Shown piece after piece: positions 19,539-27,409 of a stretch of DNA of 64,000 nt (positions within the stretch are counted from its first letter, which is position 1; every line of letters begins with the position of its first letter). The stretch comes from JACVRW01 sp963803085. Its GTDB lineage: Bacteria; Actinomycetota; Thermoleophilia; Solirubrobacterales; Thermoleophilaceae. Under the pieces are notes generated by a model that was not told the DNA's origin, searched no databases, and saw nothing but the letters and a program-made list of their open reading frames with translations. The stretch spans positions 62,001 through 126,000 of the forward strand of contig CAWDLE010000014.1 in assembly GCA_963803085.1 (NCBI GenBank), given 5' to 3'. The position numbers and the translations under genes were made by a program.

Positions 19539-20527
19539 GCCGCTTCGAAGAGGCTCAGGCCGTCCCGCTTGACCTCCCGGACGCGACCGTCGTTCAGCAG
19601 CAGGTCGACGTGCCCGAGGACCTCTGACAGCGTCAGGTACGCCTGGGTCACGGCGATGTTGCCCCACAGCGCCTGCGCGATCTCGTAGGCGCTTCGCGGG
19701 CGCTCGGTGAGCAGACGGTGGATCTTGTCGGCGCGGCGGCGGTGGAGCGCGAAGCGCTCGTCGATCAAGGCGCGGTGGTCGGTGACGGGGTCGCCGTGCC
19801 CCGGCAGCACCAGCTCCACGTCCATCTCCCGGGTCTTGCTCAGCGAGTCGAGATAGGTCACGAGCGCCTGAGGTCGCTCATGCGAGCCCTCGGGCGGCCG
19901 CGTGATCAGCGGATTCGAGGAGATGTGGCCGAGCAGGTGGTCCGCCGCGATCAGGATGCGCCGCTCGCGGTCGTGGAAGACCGTGTCGGTGGGGCTGTGT
20001 CCGGGCCGGTGGTGCACGTGGAGGCTGCGGTCGCGGAAGCCGATCTCGTCGCCGTCGCGGAGCACGCGGGTGACCTCCGCGCGGGCGCCCCACGCCCGGA
20101 AGGCGCGCGACACGGAGGTCAGCGCGCTCACCACGTCCTCGGGGATCCCGTGGCGCAGCATCGTCTCGCGGGCGAAGTCGTCGTCGGCCTGCGCCTCCAC
20201 CGAGAAGTTCTCCACGAAAGGCACGGCCGCGTCGATGGCCGCGACGTCGGCGCCTGAGTGCGCCGCCACGAGCGACACCAGCCCGAGATGGTCGATGTGC
20301 TGGTGGGTGAGGATCACCAGCTCGATGTCCTCGAGCTGATGACCGAGGCCGGTGATTCCGCGCTGGAGCTCGTCGAACGAGGTGCCTGAGTTCGGGCCGG
20401 CGTCCACCAATGTGAGCGGCTGGTCGTCGATCAGGTAGACGTTCACGCGCCCCACCGCGAACGGCGTGGGTATGGCGAGCCGATGAATCCCGGCGGCGGC
20501 CGCCGGGGCGAAGGGGTCGTCGCTCAC
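19535..20527 (-). CDS. MBL-fold metallo-hydrolase
   Basis: The 330-residue protein starts at GTG 20527, overlapping the stop of the phosphomannomutase gene by 4 nt. The metallo-beta-lactamase metal site is intact: VDAGPNSGTS, LTHQHIDHLGLVSLVAAHSG (HxHxDH), HHRPGHSPTDTVFHDRE, IAADHLLGHISSNPLI and LPGHGDPV. A C-terminal winged-helix-like region (HRRRADKIHRLLTERPRSAY) matches the beta-lactamase-associated winged-helix tail of this subgroup. It is probably a hydrolase of thioesters or similar esters; the substrate cannot be told. Its end converges with the pseudokinase gene (4-nt overlap of stops). Confidence 0.85.
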   Translation of the reverse strand: MSDDPFAPAAAAGIHRLAIPTPFAVGRVNVYLIDDQPLTLVDAGPNSGTSFDELQRGITGLGHQLEDIELVILTHQHIDHLGLVSLVAAHSGADVAAIDAAVPFVENFSVEAQADDDFARETMLRHGIPEDVVSALTSVSRAFRAWGARAEVTRVLRDGDEIGFRDRSLHVHHRPGHSPTDTVFHDRERRILIAADHLLGHISSNPLITRPPEGSHERPQALVTYLDSLSKTREMDVELVLPGHGDPVTDHRALIDERFALHRRRADKIHRLLTERPRSAYEIAQALWGNIAVTQAYLTLSEVLGHVDLLLNDGRVREVKRDGLSLFEAA

Positions 20528-21891
20528 GCGCGGATCACGCCGAGGACCTCGTCCCGTTTCTCCTTCATGTGGTCCTCGGAGACGAGCGACTCGAGGTTCA
20601 GGCGCAGAAGCGGCTCGGTGTTCGAGGGCCGGACGTTGAAGTGCCAGTCGTCGTAGTCGACCGAGATGCCGTCGAGGTGACTCACGCTGCCGTCCCAGTA
20701 GCGCTCCTCGAGCTCCTTCATCTTCCCGTCCTGGTCCTGGACCTCTGAGTTGATCTCGCCCGAGATGAAGTAGCGCGAGCGCAGCGGCTCGAGCAGCTCG
20801 CTGAGCTTCTTGCCCTCGACGGACAGGAGCTCCAGGATCAGGAGCGCGGGGATGGTCCCGGAGTCGGCGCAGTAGAAGTCGTGGAAGTAGTAGTGGCCTG
20901 AGACCTCGCCGCCGAAGGCCGCGCCCACCTCTCGCATGCGCGTCTTGAAGAACGCGTGCCCCACCCGGTTGACGAGGGCCGTGCCGCCGGCCGCCTCGAT
21001 GGTGTCGGGGACAGCGCGCGAGGCGCGCACGTCGTACAGGATCGCGGCGCCCTTCTCCTTGCGCAGGATCGAGTCGGCTAGCAGCGCCGTGAGGAAGTCG
21101 CCGGCCACGAAGCGGTCGGTGTCGTCGATGAAGAAACAGCGGTCGGCGTCGCCGTCCCACGCGATACCCAGCTCGGCGCCGGTCTCGCGCAGCTTGTCGA
21201 TGATGAAGCGGCGGTTCTCCTCGAGCATCGGGTTGGGCCCGTGGCCGGGGAACTCGCCGTCAGGCTCCCAGTAGGTGCGCACCTGCTCGATCGGGAAGCC
21301 GTCGAGCAGCGGTCCCACCATCGGACCGGCCATGCCGTTGCTGCCGTCGAGCACCACCTTCCGGGACGTAATGAGCGTCGGGTCGATGAAGCCGAGCGCG
21401 TCCTTGCGGAAGGCGTCGCCCACGTCTTCGGTCGTGATCTGCCCCGGCCGTTCAGCCGGGGGGCCCGGCTCGCCCGCGGTCACGATCTCGCGCACCTCGC
21501 GGATGCCCGAGTCGCCCGAGAGGGCGAGCGCGCCGCGCTTCACGAGCTTCGCGCCCGTGTACGCCGGGGGGTTGTGCGAGGCGGTGCACATGAGCCCGCC
21601 GTCCAGCTCGCGCGCCCCGACCGTCCAGTACAGCTGCTCGGTGCCGACCATCCCGATATCGATCACGTCGGTGCCCTCGTCGGCGATCCCACGCGCGTAT
21701 TCCGCCGCCATGCTGGGCGCCGACAGCCGCATGTCGCGCCCGAGCCCCACGGTGAGCTCCTCGACCGGCGTGTCCTGGAGATCGGAGAGCACGCGCGCGA
21801 AGGCCCGCCCGATCCGGTACGCGAGCTGCTCGTCCATCTGATCGGGGTACGTGCCCCGGACGTCGTAGGCCTTGAAGATCGAGGGGTCCAT
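20524..21891 (-). CDS. Phosphomannomutase/phosphoglucomutase
   Basis: The 455-residue protein begins MDPSIFKAYDVRGTYPDQMD and contains all four alpha-D-phosphohexomutase signatures: TASHNPPAYTGAKLVKRGAL with the phosphorylated Ser, WDGDADRCFFIDD for Mg2+, GGEVSGHYYFHDFY for sugar recognition, and RPSNTEPLLRLNLES for phosphate binding. It interconverts hexose 6- and 1-phosphates and so supplies mannose-1-P for GDP-mannose. That links it to the AlgD-type dehydrogenase of the same region. I chose ATG 21891 over an upstream start because the family begins at this motif. Confidence 0.92.
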   Translation of the reverse strand: MDPSIFKAYDVRGTYPDQMDEQLAYRIGRAFARVLSDLQDTPVEELTVGLGRDMRLSAPSMAAEYARGIADEGTDVIDIGMVGTEQLYWTVGARELDGGLMCTASHNPPAYTGAKLVKRGALALSGDSGIREVREIVTAGEPGPPAERPGQITTEDVGDAFRKDALGFIDPTLITSRKVVLDGSNGMAGPMVGPLLDGFPIEQVRTYWEPDGEFPGHGPNPMLEENRRFIIDKLRETGAELGIAWDGDADRCFFIDDTDRFVAGDFLTALLADSILRKEKGAAILYDVRASRAVPDTIEAAGGTALVNRVGHAFFKTRMREVGAAFGGEVSGHYYFHDFYCADSGTIPALLILELLSVEGKKLSELLEPLRSRYFISGEINSEVQDQDGKMKELEERYWDGSVSHLDGISVDYDDWHFNVRPSNTEPLLRLNLESLVSEDHMKEKRDEVLGVIRA

Positions 21892-21996
21892 TTGAAGGGA
21901 CCCTAACGGCCTTTTCACGAACAGCAGCACTAAAGGGGGACGGGTTTTGGACCCCCGCCACCGTCACCGCTGCAGTTCGCTCGCGGCGGCCCGGCG

Positions 21997-22992
21997 CTAC
22001 AGGAAGCCGCGCCGGCGGAAGTAGCCGACCATCCCGACCAGCACCACGACCATCACTCCCAGGATGGTCCAGAAGGCCTCGACGCCACCCTCGAACGGGA
22101 AGTCCACGTTCATCCCGAAGATGCTCGCTAGGAGTGTCAGCGGGAGGATGATCACGCTGAACGCGGTGAGCACCCGCAGCACCTCGTTCACGCGGTGGGA
22201 GAGCACGGACTCGTTCGTGTCCTCGAGCGCCTCCACGACCTCCTTGTAGTTCTCGAGCATGTCCCAGATGCGCTCGGAGGCGTCGACGATGTCGTCGAAG
22301 TAGACCTCCATCTCCTCGGCGAGGTAGCGCTGCTTGGTCCGCTCGAGGTCTCGCAGCACCGCGCGCTGCGGGCGGATGATCTTGCGGAAGTTGATGATCT
22401 CCTGCTTCGAGTTCGAGAGGTCGCGCACGACCTCCTCGGCCTTGCCCTCGAAGATCTCCTCCTCCATCCGCTCCAGCTTGTTGCCGATCTTGCGGAGCAT
22501 CGGGAAGCAGTAGTCGAAGGAGTCGTCGACGATCTTGTAGAGCAGGTAGCCGGAGCCCTTGGAGAGCAGGGAGTCGCGCACGTCCTCGGAGGAACGGCAG
22601 CGCTCGAACAGGTACTCCACCGGTGGGATCGGCGTGTTCGGGATCGTGATCAGGAAGTCCGGCCCGATGAAGATGTCGAGCTCGGCCGCGTTCAGCCGGC
22701 CGACGGTCTTGTCGAAGACCGGGAAGTAGAGAACGATGAACAGGTAGTCGTCGTACTCGTCGATCTTCGGGCGCTGGTTGCGCGAGAGGACGTCCTCGTA
22801 GTCCAGCGGGTGGAACTCGTAGTGCTCCTCGAGCCATGCGCGCTCGGCGGGGCCGGGACGCTCGATGTTGACCCAGCGCAGCCCGCCCCACTCGACGGAC
22901 TCGACCTGGGGCTCAGCGCTTGCTGCGAGGCGTGCGGGATCGACCCGTGCGCGGGCGGAGCGCCTGAGACGTGGCTTCGGCAGGCTCGGCAT
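21997..22992 (-). CDS. corA: CorA-family magnesium/cobalt transport protein
   Basis: The 331-residue protein has a cytoplasmic alpha/beta domain (FHPLDYEDVLSRNQRPKIDE, YLFIVLYFPVF), a long helical stalk (FRKIIRPQRAVLRDLERTKQ) and two C-terminal helices. The first helix ends in the pore signature FGMNVDFPFEG. The GMN motif identifies the CorA/Mrs2/Alr1 ion channel family, which works as a pentamer in the inner membrane. It ends with the usual basic tail (YFRRRGFL). It is transcribed alone, divergent from the SAM riboswitch-thrC unit. Confidence 0.93.
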   Translation of the reverse strand: MPSLPKPRLRRSARARVDPARLAASAEPQVESVEWGGLRWVNIERPGPAERAWLEEHYEFHPLDYEDVLSRNQRPKIDEYDDYLFIVLYFPVFDKTVGRLNAAELDIFIGPDFLITIPNTPIPPVEYLFERCRSSEDVRDSLLSKGSGYLLYKIVDDSFDYCFPMLRKIGNKLERMEEEIFEGKAEEVVRDLSNSKQEIINFRKIIRPQRAVLRDLERTKQRYLAEEMEVYFDDIVDASERIWDMLENYKEVVEALEDTNESVLSHRVNEVLRVLTAFSVIILPLTLLASIFGMNVDFPFEGGVEAFWTILGVMVVVLVGMVGYFRRRGFL

Positions 22993-23072
22993 AGGGTCTG
23001 AGGGGGTCGTCCAGCACGTTCACGTGTCCCATTCTACTTCGAGCTGCTGGTATCCTGCGGCGCTACATAGCC

Positions 23073-23176
23073 GTTGCATCGAGAGGGGTGGAGGGACATG
23101 GCCCTGCGAAACCCCGGCAACCACTCAGCGGACGCTCATGTCCGCGGGGAAAGGTGCCAATTCCACGAGATGTGAC
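23073..23176 (+). promoter_or_regulatory. SAM-I (S-box) riboswitch aptamer
   Basis: The conserved S-box elements appear in order: atcgagagggg, tggagggac-tggccc, aaaccccggcaacc and ggggaaaggtgccaattcc. P1 forms between 23073-23079 (gttgcat) and 23170-23176 (atgtgac) with two G-U pairs. SAM binding should stabilise P1 and lead to termination downstream. Finding this class upstream of a threonine synthase rather than a methionine gene is noteworthy. Confidence 0.93.
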
Positions 23177-23193
23177 CGGGCGCCTGATCGAGG

Positions 23194-23224
23194 CCTCCGT
23201 CGTCACACAGCGGCGGAGGTTTTT
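23194..23224 (+). terminator. Intrinsic terminator of the SAM riboswitch expression platform
   Basis: A 9-bp stem (cctccgtcg, 23194-23202, with cggcggagg, 23211-23219; one G-U pair) encloses an 8-nt loop and runs into TTTTT. The P1 3' strand tgtgac (23171-23176) can alternatively pair with gtcaca (23202-23207), which would break the terminator. This gives the classical OFF-with-SAM switch. Confidence 0.88.
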
Positions 23225-23241
23225 CGACATAAGGGGCTTCA

Positions 23242-24477
23242 ATGCCAGTTCAGGCGCTTCAGTGCAAGGAATGTGACTCCACCTATCCGCTCGACGCTCG
23301 CTACGTGTGCGAGAACTGCTTCGGGCCGCTCGAGGTCGCGTACGACCACAGCGGGCTCGACGCCGCCGAGGCCAAGCGGAAGATCCAGTCGGGCCCGCAG
23401 ACGCTCTGGCGCTACGCCGACTTCCTCCCGTTCGCGGCTCCGCCGCAGACCGGCCTGCCGGTCGGTCTGACCCCGCTCCAGCGCGCGCCGCGGCTCGCCG
23501 AGGCGCTCGGCGTGGGGGAGGTGTTCGTGAAGAACGACACCGCCAACCCGACGCACTCGTTCAAGGACCGCGTGGTGGCCGTGGCGCTCGCCAAGGCGCG
23601 CGAGCTCGGCTATCAGGTGGTGGCCTGCGCCTCCACGGGCAACCTGGCGAACGCGGTGGCGGCGCACTCCGCGGCCGCCGGGCTCGAGTCGTACGTGTTC
23701 ATCCCGTCTGACCTCGAGGAGCAGAAGGTGCTCGCCACGGGTGTCTACGGCACGCACCTCGTGGCCGTGCGCGGCACCTACGACGACGTGAACCGGCTCT
23801 GCACCGAGATCTCCGGCGAGCGCGACTGGGCGTTCGTGAACGTGAACGTCCGGCCGTACTACGCGGAGGGGTCAAAGACGATCGCGTTCGAGATCGCCGA
23901 GCAGCTCGGCTTCGAGCTGCCGGACCGGGTGGTGGCGCCGATCGCCTCCGGCTCGCTGTTCACGAAGATCGCGCGCGGGTTCCAGGAGTGGCTCGACGTG
24001 GGGCTGCTGCACGGCTCGCTGCCCACCTTCAACGGCGCGCAGGCCGAGGGTTGCTCGCCCGTCGCGCAGGCGTATGAGGCGGGCCAGGACATCTGCCGGC
24101 CCGTGAAACCCGACACGATCGCCAAGTCGCTCGCCATCGGGAACCCGGCGGACGGGCCGTACGCGCTCGACCTGGCACGGCGCTCGTCGGGATCGATCGA
24201 CTCCGTCAGCGACGACGAGATCCGCGACGGCATCCGGCTGCTCGCCCAGACCACGGGCATATTCACCGAGACGGCCGGCGGCGTGACGACGGCGGTCCTG
24301 CGCAAGCTGGCCGAGCGCGGCGACATCGGCCCGGACGAGCGGGTGGTCGCGGTGATCACCGGCGACGGCCTGAAGACGCTCGACGCGGTGCGCGGCACGT
24401 TCGAGAAGCACGAGATCGAGCCGTCGGTCGAAGCGTTCGAGAACGCGGTCGCCGGAGCCGCCGTCGGCGCTGTGTAG
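23242..24477 (+). CDS. thrC: Threonine synthase family PLP enzyme under SAM control
   Basis: The 411-residue protein has an N-terminal zinc ribbon (CKECDSTYPLDARYVCENC) typical of the archaeal/actinobacterial ThrC class. A fold-type II PLP domain follows, with the lysine in NPTHSFKDRVVAVALAKA, ACASTGNLANAVAAH for phosphate/PLP contacts and a glycine-rich ITGDGLKT. ThrC converts O-phosphohomoserine to threonine. The SAM riboswitch upstream and the sulfur-carrier gene 12 bp downstream raise the alternative that it uses O-phosphohomoserine with a protein thiocarboxylate to make homocysteine. Sequence alone cannot separate these two roles. Confidence 0.85.
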   Translation: MPVQALQCKECDSTYPLDARYVCENCFGPLEVAYDHSGLDAAEAKRKIQSGPQTLWRYADFLPFAAPPQTGLPVGLTPLQRAPRLAEALGVGEVFVKNDTANPTHSFKDRVVAVALAKARELGYQVVACASTGNLANAVAAHSAAAGLESYVFIPSDLEEQKVLATGVYGTHLVAVRGTYDDVNRLCTEISGERDWAFVNVNVRPYYAEGSKTIAFEIAEQLGFELPDRVVAPIASGSLFTKIARGFQEWLDVGLLHGSLPTFNGAQAEGCSPVAQAYEAGQDICRPVKPDTIAKSLAIGNPADGPYALDLARRSSGSIDSVSDDEIRDGIRLLAQTTGIFTETAGGVTTAVLRKLAERGDIGPDERVVAVITGDGLKTLDAVRGTFEKHEIEPSVEAFENAVAGAAVGAV

Positions 24478-24489
24478 TCTGCCGAACCG

Positions 24490-24768
24490 ATGTCCGTGAC
24501 GGTCAAGATTCCCACGCAGTTGCGCAGCGTTACGGGGGGCGACTCGGAGACTGCGGTCGACGGCGCCACCACCGTCGGCGAGGTGCTCGACGGCCTCTAC
24601 GACCGCTACGACGGCCTGCGCGACCGGATCGCGGAGGACGGGGACCTGCGTCGCTTCGTGAACGTCTACGTGGGTGGCGAGGACATCCGCTTCCTCGACG
24701 GGCTCGACACCGAGGTCGAGGACGGCGACGAGGTCACGATCCTCCCGGCAGTGGCCGGCGGCAGCTGA
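24490..24768 (+). CDS. ThiS/MoaD-family sulfur carrier, CysO/HcyS-like
   Basis: The 92-residue ubiquitin-like protein reads MSVTVKIPTQLRSVTGGDSE, RRFVNVYVGGEDIRFLDGLD and VTILPAVAGGS. It closely follows mycobacterial CysO (RFVNIYVNDEDVRF, VTILPAVAGG). CysO is thiocarboxylated on its terminal Gly-Gly and donates sulfur for cysteine synthesis. Here one Ser follows the Gly-Gly, so a protease would have to remove it first, as is known for Wolinella HcyS and for QbsE. It is cotranscribed with thrC under the SAM riboswitch, which suggests a role in methionine/homocysteine sulfur supply. Confidence 0.85.
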   Translation: MSVTVKIPTQLRSVTGGDSETAVDGATTVGEVLDGLYDRYDGLRDRIAEDGDLRRFVNVYVGGEDIRFLDGLDTEVEDGDEVTILPAVAGGS

Positions 24769-25709
24769 GCGTCCTCGTCACCGGGGCGCAGGGCCTGATC
24801 GGCTGCGCGCTCGTGGAGAAGCTGCTCGCCCGCGGCGAGGACGTCGTCGTGCTCAGTCGCTCGGACCTCGTGGGTTCACGCTTTGACAGCGAGGGCCTCC
24901 GTGATCGCTGCACGCTTGTCTCCGCTGAGCTCGACTCCCTTGGCCCCGCACTTGCCGAGCACAACCCGCGCACGATCTTTCACCTCGCGGCTCAGACACA
25001 GGTCGGGAAAGCCAACCGTGCCCCGCTGGCGACCTGGGAGACCAACGTTCGCGGAACGTACACGCTGCTCGAGGCGGTCCGCGAGCACGGGGCGGGGACG
25101 CGGGTGGTGGTGGCGTCGTCCGACAAGGCCTACGGCACGCATCACGAGCTGCCCTATCGCGAGGACTTCGCGCTCCAGGCTTCCTACCCGTACGACGTGT
25201 CAAAGGCTGCCACCGACCTCATAGCCCGCTCGTACGCGGCCACGTTCGAGATGCCGGTGGCGGTGACGCGCCTGGCGAACGTCTATGGGCCAGGCGACGT
25301 GAACTGGGCGCGCGTGATTCCGGACACCGCACGGGCGCTGGTTCGTGGCGAGCGCCCGGTGATCCGCTCAGACGGGACGCCCGAGCGCGACTACATCTAT
25401 GTGGAGGACGCCGCCGAGGTTTACGTGGCCGTGGCCGACTCCCTGGACGACCCCGCGCACCACGGCCGGGCTTGGAACGCCGGCTCCGGCGAGCCGCGCT
25501 CGGTGCTCGAGGTGGTGGAGCGACTGATCCGGATCTCGGGCCGCGACGTGGAGCCGGACATCCAGGGCAGCCGAGTGCCCCACGGCGAGATCGACCGCCA
25601 GTACCTCGACCCAACGGCGATCCGCACCGAGCTCGGCTGGGAGCCCAAATGGGACCTGGACAGCGGCCTGCGAGCCGCGTTGGAGTGGTATGAGCGGACG
25701 CTCGCCTAG
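24765..25709 (+). CDS. NAD-dependent sugar-nucleotide epimerase/dehydratase (CDP-glucose 4,6-dehydratase-like)
   Basis: This is an extended SDR of about 314 residues: VLVTGAQGLIGCALVEKLLA (GxxGxxG at the very N-terminus), SSDKAYG, and the catalytic YDVSKAATDLIARSYA (YxxxK). SSDKAYG and the ANVYGPGD loop resemble CDP-glucose 4,6-dehydratases. The first canonical start is GTG 24813, which would remove the NAD-binding loop. The frame instead seems to begin at CTG 24765, overlapping the sulfur-carrier stop as CTGA. It probably makes a deoxysugar nucleotide for the surface glycan. Its stop overlaps the SemiSWEET stop (CTAG). Confidence 0.82.
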   Translation: MSVLVTGAQGLIGCALVEKLLARGEDVVVLSRSDLVGSRFDSEGLRDRCTLVSAELDSLGPALAEHNPRTIFHLAAQTQVGKANRAPLATWETNVRGTYTLLEAVREHGAGTRVVVASSDKAYGTHHELPYREDFALQASYPYDVSKAATDLIARSYAATFEMPVAVTRLANVYGPGDVNWARVIPDTARALVRGERPVIRSDGTPERDYIYVEDAAEVYVAVADSLDDPAHHGRAWNAGSGEPRSVLEVVERLIRISGRDVEPDIQGSRVPHGEIDRQYLDPTAIRTELGWEPKWDLDSGLRAALEWYERTLA

Positions 25710-25996
25710 GGAGCCAAAGACGACCCGGAGCGCTGCTGGTAGCGCCGCACCACGAGCAACGTGCCGACGTTCGTGATTACGCCGAGCGTATTCGGGATGA
25801 TCAGGTACGGGTCGCCCGTCGAGATGCCGTAGGCGCACCAGGCGCTCGAGCCGACCGCGATCACCGCGAGGAACGCCAGCGAGACGTCGTCCGCCTGCCC
25901 GCGCTCCAGCACGCGCCGGACCTGGAAGAGCGGCGCGAGCGCCATCGCCACGCCCATCGCGGACGCCATGACGCCGAAGAAGTCAGTGGCGCTCAT
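25706..25996 (-). CDS. SemiSWEET-type sugar transporter
   Basis: The 96-residue protein has three predicted membrane helices (FFGVMASAMGVAMALAPLFQ, SLAFLAVIAVGSSAWCAYGI, IPNTLGVITNVGTLLVV) and the PQ-loop-like pattern PLFQVRRVLERGQADDVS. The family forms homodimeric three-helix-bundle sugar pores. It starts at ATG overlapping the DksA-like stop (TGATG), so the two genes are translated from one message. Confidence 0.85.
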   Translation of the reverse strand: MSATDFFGVMASAMGVAMALAPLFQVRRVLERGQADDVSLAFLAVIAVGSSAWCAYGISTGDPYLIIPNTLGVITNVGTLLVVRRYQQRSGSSLAP

Positions 25997-26328
25997 CAGC
26001 GCGCGCAGTCGATGCAGAGGGAGCTCTCGGGCGCGACCTCGAGCCGGCCGGGGGCGATCGGGCCACCGCAGCTGTCGCAGCGCCCGTAGCTGCCCTCCTC
26101 GAGCTTCGCGAGGGCGCGCTCGAGCTTCTCCTCGGTCACCAGCAGGCTGTTGCCGACGCCGATCTCGTTGCGACGGCTGATCGCCTCGTTGGTGCCGTCG
26201 CCGATGCGCTTGCCGAAGCCGATGCCGGCGCCGGGCTCGGGAGCCTTGGCCAGCTCGGCGATGCGCGCCTGGAGCTCTGCGAGCCGGCCGCGCAGAAGCC
26301 GCTCTGTGTCGATGTCGTGGGGCGTCAC
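25996..26328 (-). CDS. DksA/TraR-type C4 zinc-finger protein
   Basis: I chose GTG 26328, giving a 110-residue protein with a coiled-coil region (RLLRGRLAELQARIAELAKA, EEKLERALAKLEEGSYGRCD) and a C4 finger CDSCGGPIAPGRLEVAPESS then CIDC. The arrangement matches the DksA/TraR family that contacts RNA polymerase through its secondary channel, or the related general stress proteins of actinobacteria. It is the first gene of a two-gene unit with the SemiSWEET. Confidence 0.85.
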   Translation of the reverse strand: MTPHDIDTERLLRGRLAELQARIAELAKAPEPGAGIGFGKRIGDGTNEAISRRNEIGVGNSLLVTEEKLERALAKLEEGSYGRCDSCGGPIAPGRLEVAPESSLCIDCAR

Positions 26329-26360
26329 GCGCCCCAGGTTAGGCCCCGGGGAGCCGAAAC

Positions 26361-26423
26361 TCAGAAGACGAAGAGAATGAGCAGGATCAGGATGAGGATT
26401 GCTGCGCCGATGCTGATGTACAC
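26361..26423 (-). CDS. Tiny single-helix membrane peptide (20 residues)
   Basis: A GTG at 26423 opens a 20-codon frame whose product (VYISIGAAILILILLILFVF) is entirely one membrane helix. A strong ribosome-binding sequence (gaaaggggggaag) ends 1 nt before the start. The DksA gene begins 33 bp downstream on the same strand. Peptides of this kind are often missed; the function is unknown. Confidence 0.5.
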   Translation of the reverse strand: MYISIGAAILILILLILFVF

Positions 26424-26512
26424 GCTTCCCCCCTTTCGGTTTAGGGCCGGATACCCGAACGTGGGCGGCGCCAAGCATTCAGCGGCGCAGAAGTGCGCGC
26501 CCGACCCCGCCG

Positions 26513-27409
26513 TTGATTGGCCAGGTGCAACACGCCTCGACAATCCTGGCGGGCACGGTCCAGGTTGCCCCCCTGACTGACGCTGACGTGGCTCGGGCCG
26601 CCGCGTTTCTGCATGCCCAGCTCAACTCACGGGTCTCGGCCGAGGCCTGGGAACGCGCGCTCGACATGCCATGGAGCGTCGACCGACCCAACGCCGGCGT
26701 CATGCTCCTCGACGGCGACGCCGTCGTGGGGGTACAGCTGGCGTTCTATTCCGACCGAACCATCGATGGCCGGCGCGAGCGGTTCTGCAACCTGGGCGCC
26801 TGGTGCGTGCTGCCGGAGTACCGCTTCCACAGCCTCCGGCTGCTGAAGGCTTTGCTCGCACAGGAGGGCTACCACTTCACGGACCTGTCCCCGAGCGGCA
26901 ACGTGCCCGCGATCAATTCGAGGCTCAAGTTCCGGCAGCTCGACACGGCGACCGCGCTGATCCCGAACATTCCCTGGCCGAGCTGGCCGCGCCGCGCGGT
27001 GATCTCCTCCGACCCGGAGCTCATCGACCGCACGCTGACGGGCGAGAACCTCGAGCTCTACCGGGACCACCTCTCAGCCGGAGCGGCTCGCCACGTCGTG
27101 CTGATCAAGGACGACGAGTGGTGCTACGTGGTGTTCCGGAAGGATTCGCGGAAGAACCTCCCAGTGTTCGCCAGCATTCTCCACGTGAGCAACCCGGACC
27201 TCTTCCGCAGGCTCGCGCGGCCGTTCTCGCGCCACTTGCTCGTCCACCACGCCGCGCTGGCAACCCTCGCGGAGGAACGGATAGTGCGGTGTCGGCCGAG
27301 ACCATCCTTCCGACTCCGGTCGCCGCGCCGCAAGATGTTCCGCAGCCCGGACCTGGAACCGGCTCAGATCGACGACCTCTACAGCGAGCTGGTGTGCGTT
27401 TCATGGTGA
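26513..27409 (+). CDS. GNAT-fold acyltransferase-like protein
   Basis: The frame gives up to 298 residues from TTG 26513; an internal start a few codons later is possible. The N-terminal half looks like a GNAT domain (VAPLTDADVARAAAFLHAQL, VVGVQLAFYSDRTIDG, LGAWCVLPEYRFHSLRLLKA), followed by DLSPSGNVPAINSRLKFRQL. The C-terminal half is an additional domain with a basic end. It is the first gene of a four-gene unit: the ligase gene overlaps its stop by 7 nt. It may transfer the acyl or amino group prepared on the carrier protein of this operon. That role is inferred from position. Confidence 0.65.
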   Translation: MIGQVQHASTILAGTVQVAPLTDADVARAAAFLHAQLNSRVSAEAWERALDMPWSVDRPNAGVMLLDGDAVVGVQLAFYSDRTIDGRRERFCNLGAWCVLPEYRFHSLRLLKALLAQEGYHFTDLSPSGNVPAINSRLKFRQLDTATALIPNIPWPSWPRRAVISSDPELIDRTLTGENLELYRDHLSAGAARHVVLIKDDEWCYVVFRKDSRKNLPVFASILHVSNPDLFRRLARPFSRHLLVHHAALATLAEERIVRCRPRPSFRLRSPRRKMFRSPDLEPAQIDDLYSELVCVSW

